Position numbers and translations under genes: made by a program. Below are positions 52,301-60,473 of a stretch of DNA of 64,000 nt, piece after piece. Under the pieces are notes generated by a model, which was given only the letters and a program-made list of their open reading frames with translations, was not told where the DNA came from and did not search any database. Each line of letters opens with the position of its first letter. The first letter of the stretch is position 1. The DNA is from a bacterium (Candidatus Blackallbacteria) CG13_big_fil_rev_8_21_14_2_50_49_14 (lineage in GTDB: Bacteria > Cyanobacteriota > Sericytochromatia > UBA7694), in assembly GCA_002783405.1 (NCBI GenBank), contig PFGG01000065.1:280851-344850 (forward strand), read 5' to 3'.

Positions 52301-52437
52301 GCCAGACCACCGGCAGAAGCCCCCATGGCAACAATCGGAAAGACAGGTTCTTGAGCTTTTGGGGAAAAGGAGATAGCCTGTGTCTGAATCTGCTGATTTT
52401 GAGCCGCAGAACTGTTTTTTTTTGCCATATCTGGCAT
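49393..52437 (-). CDS. CheB-CheR-PAS fusion protein
   Basis: A protein of about 1014 residues joining a CheB-type methylesterase (GASAGGLAAFEAFF with catalytic Ser41, VLVQHLAPDH, SGTGHDGSAG), a CheR-type methyltransferase (YKPNTIARRVERRM, ELLIGVTSFFRDPEAF, PACSTGEEAYSLAI), a coiled coil of seven-residue NEEL repeats (about 655-710), and PAS domains. CheB lacks its receiver domain. Such fusions occur outside chemotaxis clusters with a hybrid kinase like the one downstream and modify or sense an unknown partner. The start at 52437 is preferred because AGGTGG lies 7 bases upstream; a 21-residue extension is possible. No chemoreceptor or cheA is in the window. Confidence 0.9.
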   Translation of the reverse strand: MPDMAKKNSSAAQNQQIQTQAISFSPKAQEPVFPIVAMGASAGGLAAFEAFFKGLPAEPKPNMAFVLVQHLAPDHQSLLKDLIQRYTPLPVFEIEQGMQVQSNSIYIIPPNRDLRYVAGQFVLAEPVLARGKRLPIDLFFQSLADELTQHAIGIVLSGTGHDGSAGLQAIQREGGLTLVQKPDTAEYDGMPRSALERIVPDFVLPPVEMATQLGLFFEKSEDDSVVVSSPLSADPGHVMQKIFNLLRIQLGHDFSQYKPNTIARRVERRMAVHHLQNFEQYLEFLQEHAAELDALFCELLIGVTSFFRDPEAFAALEQQVIPKIFETPTFEGVLRIWVPACSTGEEAYSLAILCAEHQAFLKENFNIQIFATDIDSRAIAKARSGHYSAESVANLSPERLARYFSRVSQETEGEKVVYRVHKAIRDMLVFSEQDVIKDPPFSKLDLISCRNLLIYLGGALQKRVIPLFHYALNARGYLFLGTSENVTDSEHLFKAVDRRHKIYQGITGSQQSSLSAVMPPLFSVAPRVSLLKHSAHPSVKLSLRSLTEQSVLQMAVPAAVLVSKNGDILYIHGRTGLFLEPAPGEIGVNNIVKMARDGLQRELSAALHRAALQHETVVCRNLQVKTNGDYSAVNLSIYPVSEPLQDLKEPLFLVVLEAVPCLDLPEQKPLPVLAGEPALLTAEADLLVASLRQELRAKEEFLQTTNEELETTNEELRASNEEMQSVNEELQSTNEELETAKEELQSINEELATINAELQAKVLDLSRANNDMNNLLAGTEIATIFVDHALNILRFTPTATRIINLIQADIGRPVGDLVSNLVDYTDFSRDIQTVLDTLIPLECEVQSQAGKWFMMRILPYRTLENVIEGAVITFVDISAAKKAQIALQKFPLHLFSSLLLTTHEALLALDTHLNILAANAPAFTLLGDRPESLLGKPLLEIKSFACDPLALRALFEVQLAHADFCEHYLLTLSGQTPEKPGLWVNARKILDHENRCLFILLAFKTSSLETGGRL

Positions 52438-52729
52438 CCTCGATCCACCTAAGAGCTTATTCATGCTTGTTTTTTCACTTAAAACTGTGAAAAAACACAT
52501 AAATCAGCACAAATAAACATTCAGATAGACCATTTTAACACATTTTTTGATAATTATTTTACTGCACATCCAATCAAAGCCCAAGCCCCCAGAGAAAATC
52601 TGTCTGTCTCAACTTTCCCGGCACCCGGCTGATCTGGGTCACCGGCAATCTTGGCTAGGCAAGGCCCACTGTGCGATAATTTGAATCACTTTCTGGGATC
52701 TTCTATTGTTGAAAGGGAACATCGTATTC

Positions 52730-55219
52730 ATGAAAGCTGTACTTATGGCCGGAGGTTCCGGCACCCGCCTCAGACCGCTCACCTGTGATCTGCCCAAACC
52801 CATGGTGCCGATTGTCAATAAACCGATTATCGAACATATTATCGAGTTGCTCAAGCGGCACAATTACAACGACGTCTATGTCACGCTTTATTATTTGCCC
52901 CATCTGATTCAGAACTATCTGCTCAATGGCGAAGAACTGGGTGTGAATATCAATTACGCCCTGGAAGAAGAGCGCCCGCTGGGAACGGCCGGGTGTGTCA
53001 AAAATATTCAACAGCATCTGAATGAAACCTTTCTGGTGATCAGTGGAGACTCTCTTACCGATTTTGATCTGACCCAAGCGCTCAAATTTCACCGCGAAAA
53101 AGGTTCAAAGGCCACCATCGTGCTGACCCGCGTTGAAAATCCACTCGATTACGGCGTGGTCATCACCGATGAAGAAGGCCGAATCCAACGCTTTTTAGAA
53201 AAACCCACCAGCAGCGAAGTGTTTAGCGATACGATCAATACCGGCATTTACGTGCTCGAGCCCGAACTGCTCGATCTCTTGCCCGCCAATGAAGAAAAAG
53301 ACTTCTCAAAAGATCTCTTCCCCATGATTCTGGAACAGGGGCTGCCGATGTATGGCTATGTGGCCGAAGGCTATTGGTGCGATATTGGCAACCTGACCAC
53401 CTACCGCCAGGCCCACTATGACGTTCTGGCCGGAAAAGTCCAGGTTGAACTGCCCTATACCCAGAAAGAAGAAGGCATTTGGCTGGGTGAAGGCGTTGAG
53501 CTTGAAAACTCCGTCTCGCTCGAAGCCCCCGTGGTGATTGGCCACAATACCTATATCGGCAAAAACGTGCGCATCAGCGCCAATACCGTTTTGGGTGACA
53601 ATGTGGTGGTCGATCAAAACGCCACGCTCAAGCGCCCGATTGTCTGGAATGGCGTGCATATTGAGCGCAGTGCCTCATTGCGGGGTTGCACCCTGGGCAA
53701 AAACGTGATTGTGCACAAAGAAGCCCAGATTCTCGAAGGCGCAGTGGTCGGAGATGACTGCTCCCTGGGCGAAAAAACCCTGGTCAAGCCTGAGGTCAGA
53801 ATCTGGCCCAATAAACACCTCGAAGCCAATTCGATTGCCACCGAAAGCATTATCTGGGGCAGCGGCCAATTGCAAAGCATCTTTGGCGAACTGGGCATTT
53901 CAGGAACCGTCAATATGGATATCACCCCCGAACTGGTGGTCAAAATGGGCGCGGCCTATGGCGCGACGATTGGCATGGGCAAGAGCATTTCACTCAGCCG
54001 CGACCAGTCGGCGGCCTCACGTCTGTTCAGCCGGGCTTTTGCCTCAGGTGTGCTCTCAGTGGGTGTGCATATTCAAAACCTGGAAGCCTGTGCCCTGCCC
54101 GTGGCCCGGATTCAAATTCCCTCACTGGATGTGGCCGGAGGCGTACATGTGCGTCTGGCAGCCGACAATACCCGTGAAAAGATCAGCATTGAATTCCTCG
54201 ATTCTTCGGGGCTGAATATCTCCCCTCAGAACGAGAAAAAGATCGAAGCCACCTACCAAAAAGAAGATTTCCGCCGCGCGCGCGTGGTCGAACTGGGTGA
54301 AATTCAATACCCTTCCCGCATTATTGAAAAATACCAGGAAGGCTTTCTCAAGGTTCTGAGCCAATACAAACCCAGCCGCTCTATGAAGGTGGTGCTGGAT
54401 TATATGTTCCAGGCCAGCCACGTGATTCTGCCCACCCTGATCGGACGCATGGGCATGGACACCGTGGTGCTCAACGCCCACGTGGCCGAAGGCGCGCTGC
54501 GCAACTATGAAGAACTGGCCCTGCAGACCTCAAATGTGGTGCGGGCTTTGGGGGCAGATTTTGGCGTGCGCATGGATGCCAATGGCGAACGCATGACCGC
54601 AATCGACGAGCGCGGCGAAGCAATTGACCACAACCTGCTGCTGGCAGCGATGGTCAAACTGATGCTGCACAAATTCCCCGGCAAAAAAATTGCGGTTCCT
54701 GTCATGGCCCCCAGCCTGATTGAAGAAGTGGCAGCGCAATGCGAAGGGGAAGTGATTCGCTCCAAAGCCACCACCCGCTCCCTGATGGAAGCAGGCCAAG
54801 AGGCCGATGTGGTCTTGGCTGGCTTTGGAGGCCAATTTATCTTCCCGGCTTTCCATGGCGGATTTGACGGCATGATGGCAGCCGCCACGCTGGCCACCCT
54901 GCTTTCGCTCGACAATAAAAAACTCTCTGAAGTGATTCAGGATTTGCCCCCCTTGCATATCCTCAGCGATACCCTGACCTGCCCCACCACGGTCAAAGGC
55001 ACACTGATGCGCCTGATGCTGGAAAAATATGGTCAACGGGATATCTCAACCCTGGATGGCGTCAAGATCTTCGAAGAGGGCGGCTGGAGCCTGATTCTGC
55101 CCGATCCCACCCTGCCCAAGGTGCATATCTACAGCAACGGTCCCTCCCAGGAATATTGCCAAAGCCATCTGCACCAATACCGGGATGATGTGGCCCAGAT
55201 GATCAACCAGCAGGCCTGA
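52730..55219 (+). CDS. ManC/GlmU-like nucleotidyltransferase fused to phosphomannomutase-like domain
   Basis: A protein of 829 residues of the cyanobacterial-type fusion. Residues 1-230 are a sugar-phosphate nucleotidyltransferase (MKAVLMAGGSGTRLRPLT, LVISGDSLTDFD), about 250-375 are left-handed beta-helix hexapeptide repeats (APVVIGHNTYIGKNVRISAN), and 385-829 follow the phosphoglucomutase/phosphomannomutase fold. The mutase catalytic loop (TASHNP in active enzymes) and the metal loop (DGDADR) are not conserved; the second reads MDANGERM. The mutase part may therefore be inactive or regulatory. The enzyme probably makes GDP-mannose or a similar nucleotide sugar for surface glycans. The start at 52730 has AAAGGGA about 11 bases upstream. 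tadB follows after 11 bases. Confidence 0.88.
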   Translation: MKAVLMAGGSGTRLRPLTCDLPKPMVPIVNKPIIEHIIELLKRHNYNDVYVTLYYLPHLIQNYLLNGEELGVNINYALEEERPLGTAGCVKNIQQHLNETFLVISGDSLTDFDLTQALKFHREKGSKATIVLTRVENPLDYGVVITDEEGRIQRFLEKPTSSEVFSDTINTGIYVLEPELLDLLPANEEKDFSKDLFPMILEQGLPMYGYVAEGYWCDIGNLTTYRQAHYDVLAGKVQVELPYTQKEEGIWLGEGVELENSVSLEAPVVIGHNTYIGKNVRISANTVLGDNVVVDQNATLKRPIVWNGVHIERSASLRGCTLGKNVIVHKEAQILEGAVVGDDCSLGEKTLVKPEVRIWPNKHLEANSIATESIIWGSGQLQSIFGELGISGTVNMDITPELVVKMGAAYGATIGMGKSISLSRDQSAASRLFSRAFASGVLSVGVHIQNLEACALPVARIQIPSLDVAGGVHVRLAADNTREKISIEFLDSSGLNISPQNEKKIEATYQKEDFRRARVVELGEIQYPSRIIEKYQEGFLKVLSQYKPSRSMKVVLDYMFQASHVILPTLIGRMGMDTVVLNAHVAEGALRNYEELALQTSNVVRALGADFGVRMDANGERMTAIDERGEAIDHNLLLAAMVKLMLHKFPGKKIAVPVMAPSLIEEVAAQCEGEVIRSKATTRSLMEAGQEADVVLAGFGGQFIFPAFHGGFDGMMAAATLATLLSLDNKKLSEVIQDLPPLHILSDTLTCPTTVKGTLMRLMLEKYGQRDISTLDGVKIFEEGGWSLILPDPTLPKVHIYSNGPSQEYCQSHLHQYRDDVAQMINQQA

Positions 55220-55230
55220 TCCAGTTCACC

Positions 55231-56112
55231 GTGGAAAACCTGCTGCTGCAACTGCTGCCCCTCGGCATCGGCGCCCTGATTTTTGTCAGCGTGCTGATGC
55301 TGATGCTGCTTTTTTCAGGCAAAACTGAAAAACTGATGGACTCTCTGCTCGGGCGCTATACCCAGTCGCTCAAGCAGGAGTTTGAGCAATTGCAACTGCC
55401 CCTCAATCCCAGTCAGTTTATTTTTTTTCAGGCCGGTCTGAGCCTTGCGCTTTTTGCGCTCGGTGTAGTCACTGGCCCCGATGCCATGACCAAACTCTCG
55501 ATGGGACTGCTTTTTGCCTATTTGGGTGTGTTTATCTGCAAGCGCTGGCTGAAAGAACAACACGCCCGCCGCAAACGCCGTTTTCAGGAGCAATTTGCCG
55601 ATGCAGCAGCGCTGATTGGCAATACCGTGCGTTCAGGGCTGAGTCTGGTTCAGGCCCTGGAGGTGGTGGTACGTGAAATGGACGATCCCATGGCCTATGA
55701 GCTCTACCAAGTGCTTCAGGCCACCCGCGTGGGGGCACCGCTGGATACGGTGCTCGAAGACTGGGCCGAACGCATGCAGAATACCGATTTGGATATTTTC
55801 GTGACTGCGATTATTATTCAACGCCAGACCGGGGGCGATTTGGCCCATGTGCTCAATACCCTGGCCAATACCGTCCGCCAGCGCCAAAAGATTCAGGGGC
55901 AGATTTCGGCCCTCACGGCCCAAGGCCGTCTGGGAGCCATGGTTTTGGCCCTGTTGCCCCTCTTTATGGGCGTGGTGCTCTATTTTCTCAACCCAGGCCG
56001 CATGAGCCTGATGGTTTCGCATCCGATTGGCTGGGGCATGCTCTCGGCCAGTGCAGTCACTATTCTGGGAGGCATTGTCGTGGTGAGAAAGATCGTGGAT
56101 ATCGACATATGA
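55231..56112 (+). CDS. tadB: type II secretion F-domain protein TadB
   Basis: A 293-residue inner-membrane protein of the GspF/TadB family. It has N-terminal membrane segments (about 10-28 and 65-105), a cytosolic domain with FADAAALIGNTVRSGLSLVQALEVV and QRQTGGDLAHVLNTLANTVRQR, which are TadB hallmarks, and C-terminal membrane helices. TadB with TadC forms the platform for Flp/Tad pilus assembly. It starts with GTG and ends in a 4-base overlap with tadC. No tadA, pilin, secretin or prepilin peptidase gene is nearby in the window. Confidence 0.9.
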   Translation: MENLLLQLLPLGIGALIFVSVLMLMLLFSGKTEKLMDSLLGRYTQSLKQEFEQLQLPLNPSQFIFFQAGLSLALFALGVVTGPDAMTKLSMGLLFAYLGVFICKRWLKEQHARRKRRFQEQFADAAALIGNTVRSGLSLVQALEVVVREMDDPMAYELYQVLQATRVGAPLDTVLEDWAERMQNTDLDIFVTAIIIQRQTGGDLAHVLNTLANTVRQRQKIQGQISALTAQGRLGAMVLALLPLFMGVVLYFLNPGRMSLMVSHPIGWGMLSASAVTILGGIVVVRKIVDIDI

Positions 56113-57035
56113 GCTGGCTGATCTATATTCTCTTTTTTATGGCCGTGTTGCTTGTGATTCTGGCCTTTGCCAAACCCCAATCCAAAGAAGAAGCCTCCGC
56201 CCGTCTGCAATACCTGAAAGTTAAAAAAGGCCTGCAGGAAGAAGATACCCGCGAAGGGCTTGAAAAAGCCAAGGCCCTGGGCCAACAATGGGCCAGCGAA
56301 GGGCACTCGCAACTGGCCCCGATTGCCGCCCGTCTGATCCCCGCCAACCTCTACCAGTTTATCCGGCGCAAACTCGATCAAGCAGGCAATTACGAACTTT
56401 CGGTTGAACTCTATGGGGTCAACCTGCTTCTGTATATGGTGGGCTTTCCCATGGCCTTTGTGGCCTTGAATCTCTTCCTGTTTAAATATCCGGGCAAGAT
56501 TGTGCTCTACGCCCTGCCGGTGCTGCTGGCAATTGGCTATTATTTTCCAATTGTGCGCCTGAATACCCGTGTTGAAAGCCGCCGCAGGGGAATCTTCAGG
56601 GCCTTTCCTGATTTTGTCGATCTGATGACGATCTGTTTGGAAGCCGGCATGGGCATTGATGCCTCCCTCAATCTGATGCTGAAAAAGGGCCAGCCCAGTC
56701 CCCTGAAAGAGGAACTTGCCAAAACCCTGCAGGAAATCAAAGTGGGCAAACCCCGCATTCAGGCCCTGAAAGACCTCGCCAAGCGGGTGGATATGAAAGA
56801 GATTACCTCGTTTGTAGTGGCTGTGGTTCAGGCCGAGCAAATTGGCGGCAACCTCAGCCAAACCCTGCGTATTCAAAGTGAAATTGCACGAGATGCACGT
56901 TGGCAGAAAGCCCAGGAACTGGCCCAAAAAGCGCCGATTAAACTGCTCTTTCCCATGCTGCTGCTGATCTTTCCGAATATCTTTCTGATTATTTTCGGAC
57001 CGATTCTCTTGGGCTATCTGACTGGCAAGCTTTAG
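56109..57035 (+). CDS. tadC: type II secretion F-domain protein TadC
   Basis: A 308-residue GspF-family protein, the usual partner of TadB. The motif FPDFVDLMTICLEAGMGIDA and the later FVVAVVQAEQIGGNLSQTLRIQ are typical, with membrane segments at about 1-20, 100-140 and 275-305. It overlaps tadB by 4 bases (ATGA), so the two are translated together. Its stop TAG abuts the stop of the convergent barrel gene in TAGCTA. The rest of the Tad machine must be encoded elsewhere if it works. Confidence 0.9.
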   Translation: MSWLIYILFFMAVLLVILAFAKPQSKEEASARLQYLKVKKGLQEEDTREGLEKAKALGQQWASEGHSQLAPIAARLIPANLYQFIRRKLDQAGNYELSVELYGVNLLLYMVGFPMAFVALNLFLFKYPGKIVLYALPVLLAIGYYFPIVRLNTRVESRRRGIFRAFPDFVDLMTICLEAGMGIDASLNLMLKKGQPSPLKEELAKTLQEIKVGKPRIQALKDLAKRVDMKEITSFVVAVVQAEQIGGNLSQTLRIQSEIARDARWQKAQELAQKAPIKLLFPMLLLIFPNIFLIIFGPILLGYLTGKL

Positions 57036-57854
57036 CTATTCCTGCGAAATTCTGTCGGGCACCAGGGTCAGGCCCAAACCCAAGCTGGTATTGGAATTCA
57101 GGTAGGCTCCCCAGCCCAGCTCCTGACTGGCACTGAGCGCCAGTAAAAACCCCTCTACAATCTGGTAGCGCAACTGCAAAGTCGCCCGCCCCATTCCCAG
57201 ATAGGGCAGCGCACTGCCCTTTTGCACCGAAGTGAAAAGATAGGGGTAAAGCCCTGCCTGGGCGAGCAAAGACAGAGGCGGCGTGATTTGCCAAAGGCCC
57301 AAGAGCGAAAAGCCGGGGCCCTGGCTGGTGTAATGGTAATCCAGCACGGTATTGGTAAAGGGAATTGGCGCTTGATTTTGATCGAGATTGTCAGGGGTAT
57401 AGCTGGTATAGAGATAGCTGAGACCTCCCGCCCATTCCAGATGGTCTGTTTTGCCCAAGCGGTAATTCAGACTGAGTTCCCCCAAAAAGGCATCCGAGCT
57501 GAAAACCTTGCCGGTGGTGAATTGCGGCAGTTCCAGATTGGCACGGTCGCCCAAAATCGCCAAACGCAAAATCCATTCAGGCTGCAGCCGGATCTGGCCG
57601 CTGGCCTGAAGCTGATTCGGTCGGGCCCCTGCAATGGAGGTTTGATCCTGCTGAAAAGACTGCAGACTGTTTTGATAAAAAATACTGAACTCATTCCCCA
57701 AGCTTGCCACTGAAGGTTCGGAAGATTCGGCTTGGGACGCCTTCTCTTCTGCCTGGGTGGGTTCAGGAGAAGGCGCCTCGGCTGCAAATGCCGAAATCCT
57801 TGCCGCCAGGTAAAAGCTCAACACACCCACAAAAATCAGAGCGCGATACTGCAT
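57036..57854 (-). CDS. outer-membrane beta-barrel candidate
   Basis: A 272-residue protein with a signal peptide (ALIFVGVLSFYLAARISAFA, cut near AFAAEA), a short acidic and Pro-rich linker, and then about 210 residues of alternating amphipathic strands (LRLAILGDRANLELPQF, LEWAGGLSYLYTSY, SLLAQAGLYPYLFTS, GLGLTLVP). It is a likely small outer-membrane barrel. It is the last gene of the TetR-headed operon, one base after the porin-like gene. The C-terminus is not the usual aromatic residue, which is a point against a classical barrel. The family is unknown. Confidence 0.6.
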   Translation of the reverse strand: MQYRALIFVGVLSFYLAARISAFAAEAPSPEPTQAEEKASQAESSEPSVASLGNEFSIFYQNSLQSFQQDQTSIAGARPNQLQASGQIRLQPEWILRLAILGDRANLELPQFTTGKVFSSDAFLGELSLNYRLGKTDHLEWAGGLSYLYTSYTPDNLDQNQAPIPFTNTVLDYHYTSQGPGFSLLGLWQITPPLSLLAQAGLYPYLFTSVQKGSALPYLGMGRATLQLRYQIVEGFLLALSASQELGWGAYLNSNTSLGLGLTLVPDRISQE

Positions 57855-57855
57855 T

Positions 57856-58974
57856 TTAAAAACTCCACTGCATTTGATTGAAGATCAAAACTGAATTGCG
57901 GCCAAACTCTGTCTCAGGCAAGCCCAGATAGGCGTTCAAACCGAAAATTAGATCGGTATTGGGCCCCATTGAATAGCTCAGCGTGGGCCCCAGCACACAA
58001 CTGCCGTCATTTAAATTGATCAGGGCCAGGCCCGAAAGCGACATCAGGGGAGAAAGCTGGTAACTCAGGGTTGTGCCCAGATAGTTCTGGCCCAAATTGC
58101 GAATCCGGCCCGCAAGCCGCCCTTCAAGATCGTAGTGGCGGCGATCCGATTCACCCTGACCATTGTAAAAGTATTCCCCCAAAAGATAAAGCCGTGAAAA
58201 CTGGTAATCCAAGCTCAGCACTGCCTTCCAAAAATTTTTAAGCGGCGAAAGCGTATAGCTCGCTTCCAGGCGCACCCCCGCCCCCTGATAAGAACCGGCA
58301 TAGTCACCGCCAATCACCAGGCTATCTTTGAATTTTCCCGTCATCAAAGAAAGATCATGGGGGCCAATCGTGGTATGGTAACGGCTGGCCAGGCTCGACT
58401 CTGCAAAGCTTGGGCCCGGTGCCCCCACCCAAGACAAATAGGAAAGGCGATCGGTGCTCAGCTTCAGATTGAGGGCATCCACCCCCGTTCGTTCACTGCC
58501 TTCAATATTGGTCGGGTCAAAGGGGTTGAGCAAGTCGGTCGGATTCCAGAAACGACCTGTACCCCAGGCAATACGCTGCCGCCCCAGAACAATATCCAGA
58601 TTTTTGAGTTTAAAACTGACAAAGGCCCGGTAGAAAGAATGGGTCCAATCCAGTCCATCGGCACGCAAGAGCACCTGATCGGTCTTAAAAAAATTGGTGG
58701 TGTTCAGCGGCGTCTGAATCTTGGGAAACTGACCAAAGGTCAACTGATTGGTATATTGAATTTCAGCCTGAACATATTGATTGAAATCAACCAGAAATTT
58801 GAGGCGCAGACGGTTGCCCGCAAAGAGATTTTCGCCATTGCGCAGAAAAATATTTTTATAATAACCTGAAAGCTCCGTTTCGGCTGCCACAGGGCTGAGC
58901 CACAGTGCTTGCAGCAGCGTAAGACACAGCACCCCCAAGCACCTTTTCAAGGCAAAAAAGCGTTGCCTGCCCAT
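57856..58974 (-). CDS. outer-membrane porin-like protein
   Basis: A 372-residue protein with a signal peptide (LGVLCLTLLQALWLSPVAAE) and a barrel of about 14-16 strands ending in QMQWSF, a strong outer-membrane insertion signal. The segment LDIVLGRQRIAWGTGRFWNP followed by TDLLNPFDPTNIEGSERTG resembles DUF1302-type outer-membrane proteins, which are often encoded beside LolA-like and export genes. It would form the outer-membrane part of the system encoded by this operon. It lies about 35 bases after the LolA-like gene and one base before the last gene. Confidence 0.72.
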   Translation of the reverse strand: MGRQRFFALKRCLGVLCLTLLQALWLSPVAAETELSGYYKNIFLRNGENLFAGNRLRLKFLVDFNQYVQAEIQYTNQLTFGQFPKIQTPLNTTNFFKTDQVLLRADGLDWTHSFYRAFVSFKLKNLDIVLGRQRIAWGTGRFWNPTDLLNPFDPTNIEGSERTGVDALNLKLSTDRLSYLSWVGAPGPSFAESSLASRYHTTIGPHDLSLMTGKFKDSLVIGGDYAGSYQGAGVRLEASYTLSPLKNFWKAVLSLDYQFSRLYLLGEYFYNGQGESDRRHYDLEGRLAGRIRNLGQNYLGTTLSYQLSPLMSLSGLALINLNDGSCVLGPTLSYSMGPNTDLIFGLNAYLGLPETEFGRNSVLIFNQMQWSF

Positions 58975-59008
58975 GCCTCAGAACCCACCCACGCTCAAAT
59001 CTGGCCCA

Positions 59009-59758
59009 CTATTTGGAGTTTTTCAGGTTTCGCAGCGAAAAAATCTCATCGTCAATCGGCGCGTTATAACGCACTTCAAGATAGGTAATCACTGTTTTTT
59101 GGTTTTTTTCATTGACTGGCACCATTTCCATGCGCGTGGGCACATAGCGGTTGTGCAGGGTCTTAAATTCAGAGAAACGCATATACTTCACCAGTTTGCC
59201 GCTTTCACTGAAATACTCCTGGCGAACGGGTAAAAAGCGTTCTTTATCCACAAAATAATGCACCTTGCCCCAGACCACGGGCACATCAGGTTTGGGCACC
59301 AATTCCAATTTATAGGTTTTGATTCCTTCAACCACTTCTTCGCCCAAAAGCTGATGGGTATAGTCGTTTTCCAGGCTGATTTCCTTGACCAGATCATCAT
59401 TGGTAAAATCACTGCCCAACCAGGGTTGCAACATCAAAGAAGGAGGAATCTTCATGACCTTCTCAATTTTGGGCAAATAATTCCACATGCTTTTGTCGAT
59501 CTTCAGCGAACCCGTACCTTTTTCTTTGGCGGGCGCAATAATCCGGGTAAAGAATTTTTTCCCTTTGCGACTCTCCCAAAACTCCATCACCAGCTTGCGC
59601 TGCCATTTGGGTTTGACAATCAGCATCTCCATTTTGCCCTGTGAGGTATCTCCCTGGGTGATTTCCAGTGATTTTTGAATAATCTCCAAAGCAGTGAGGG
59701 CGTGGGCCGGCAAACTGAGTGCAACAAAGGCCAAGCCACTCAAAATCAGGGTTTTCAT
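59009..59758 (-). CDS. LolA-like outer membrane lipoprotein-sorting protein
   Basis: A 249-residue periplasmic protein of the LolA/LppX fold group. It has a signal peptide (LILSGLAFVALSLPAHA) and the family pattern GKMEMLIVKPKWQRKLVMEF, IIAPAKEKGTGSLKID, MWNYLPKIEKVMKIPPSLML, and FLPVRQEYFSESGKLVKYM. Such proteins carry lipids or lipoproteins in a half-open barrel across the periplasm. It follows the ATPase and two permeases of an FtsX-type ABC complex and precedes two outer-membrane barrel candidates, so a trans-envelope carrier role is likely. The cargo is unknown. It belongs to the PF17131-like branch, not classical LolA. Confidence 0.85.
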   Translation of the reverse strand: MKTLILSGLAFVALSLPAHALTALEIIQKSLEITQGDTSQGKMEMLIVKPKWQRKLVMEFWESRKGKKFFTRIIAPAKEKGTGSLKIDKSMWNYLPKIEKVMKIPPSLMLQPWLGSDFTNDDLVKEISLENDYTHQLLGEEVVEGIKTYKLELVPKPDVPVVWGKVHYFVDKERFLPVRQEYFSESGKLVKYMRFSEFKTLHNRYVPTRMEMVPVNEKNQKTVITYLEVRYNAPIDDEIFSLRNLKNSK

Positions 59759-59770
59759 ATGCTCATTTCC

Positions 59771-60460
59771 TCAGTTCTTCTTTTTCTCGTCTTGAACAAT
59801 CAAACCGTCTTTGAGACGGATCAGGCGCATGGCAGAATCCATCACCATCTGATCGTGGGTCGAAAAGACAAAGGTGATTTGTTTTTCCTGGTTGAGGTTT
59901 TTCATCAGGGCAATCAGATCCTTGGCTGTGGCGGAATCGAGATTGGCCGTAGGTTCATCGGCAATGATCAAGACCGGCTCACTGACAATCGCCCGTGCCA
60001 CTGCCACACGCTGCTGCTGGCCACCGCTGAGATCCAAAGGGCGGCGGTGAACCATCTCTTTCAGCCCGACCTCGGCCAGAATCTGCAGGGCTTTTTCTCT
60101 GCGAGCCTGTGCCGAAAGCCCCTGCAATTGCATCACAAACTCGACATTTTCAAGCGCAGATAAAACGGGAATCAGGTTAAAGGACTGAAAAATAAAACCA
60201 ATTTTGTGCAGGCGCAGTTTCGAAAGTGCCGTTTTGGAAAGCCCGTTCAAATCCTGCTGGTCTATTTTGACCGTGCCACTGCTGGGGTGGTCCAAACCGC
60301 TGATATGGTTTAAAAGAGTCGTCTTACCAGAACCCGAAGGCCCAGCAATGGCGAGAAACTCCCCTTTTTCAATTTTCAGGCTGACCCCTTTCAAAGCGGG
60401 GACTTCGACCTTGCCCTGAAAATAGATTTTTTTGAGATCTTGTACGTCCACTAAACTCAT
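59771..60460 (-). CDS. LolD/MacB-type ABC ATPase
   Basis: A 229-residue ABC ATPase. Walker A is GPSGSGKT (residues 40-47), the Q-loop lies in [18 protein letters not shown], the signature is [14 protein letters not shown], and Walker B is [14 protein letters not shown]. The family (LolD, MacB, FtsE) powers mechanotransmission-type exporters whose permeases have four membrane helices. It directly follows two such permease genes and precedes the LolA-like gene. The length and all motifs are complete, so it should be an active ATPase. Confidence 0.93.
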   Translation of the reverse strand: MSLVDVQDLKKIYFQGKVEVPALKGVSLKIEKGEFLAIAGPSGSGKTTLLNHISGLDHPSSGTVKIDQQDLNGLSKTALSKLRLHKIGFIFQSFNLIPVLSALENVEFVMQLQGLSAQARREKALQILAEVGLKEMVHRRPLDLSGGQQQRVAVARAIVSEPVLIIADEPTANLDSATAKDLIALMKNLNQEKQITFVFSTHDQMVMDSAMRLIRLKDGLIVQDEKKKN

Positions 60461-60473
60461 AAAATAAAACCTC

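Noticed and set aside
55980..56927. 315-codon minus-strand frame across tadB/tadC
   Set aside because: TadB and TadC are well supported; the reverse frame is a shadow.
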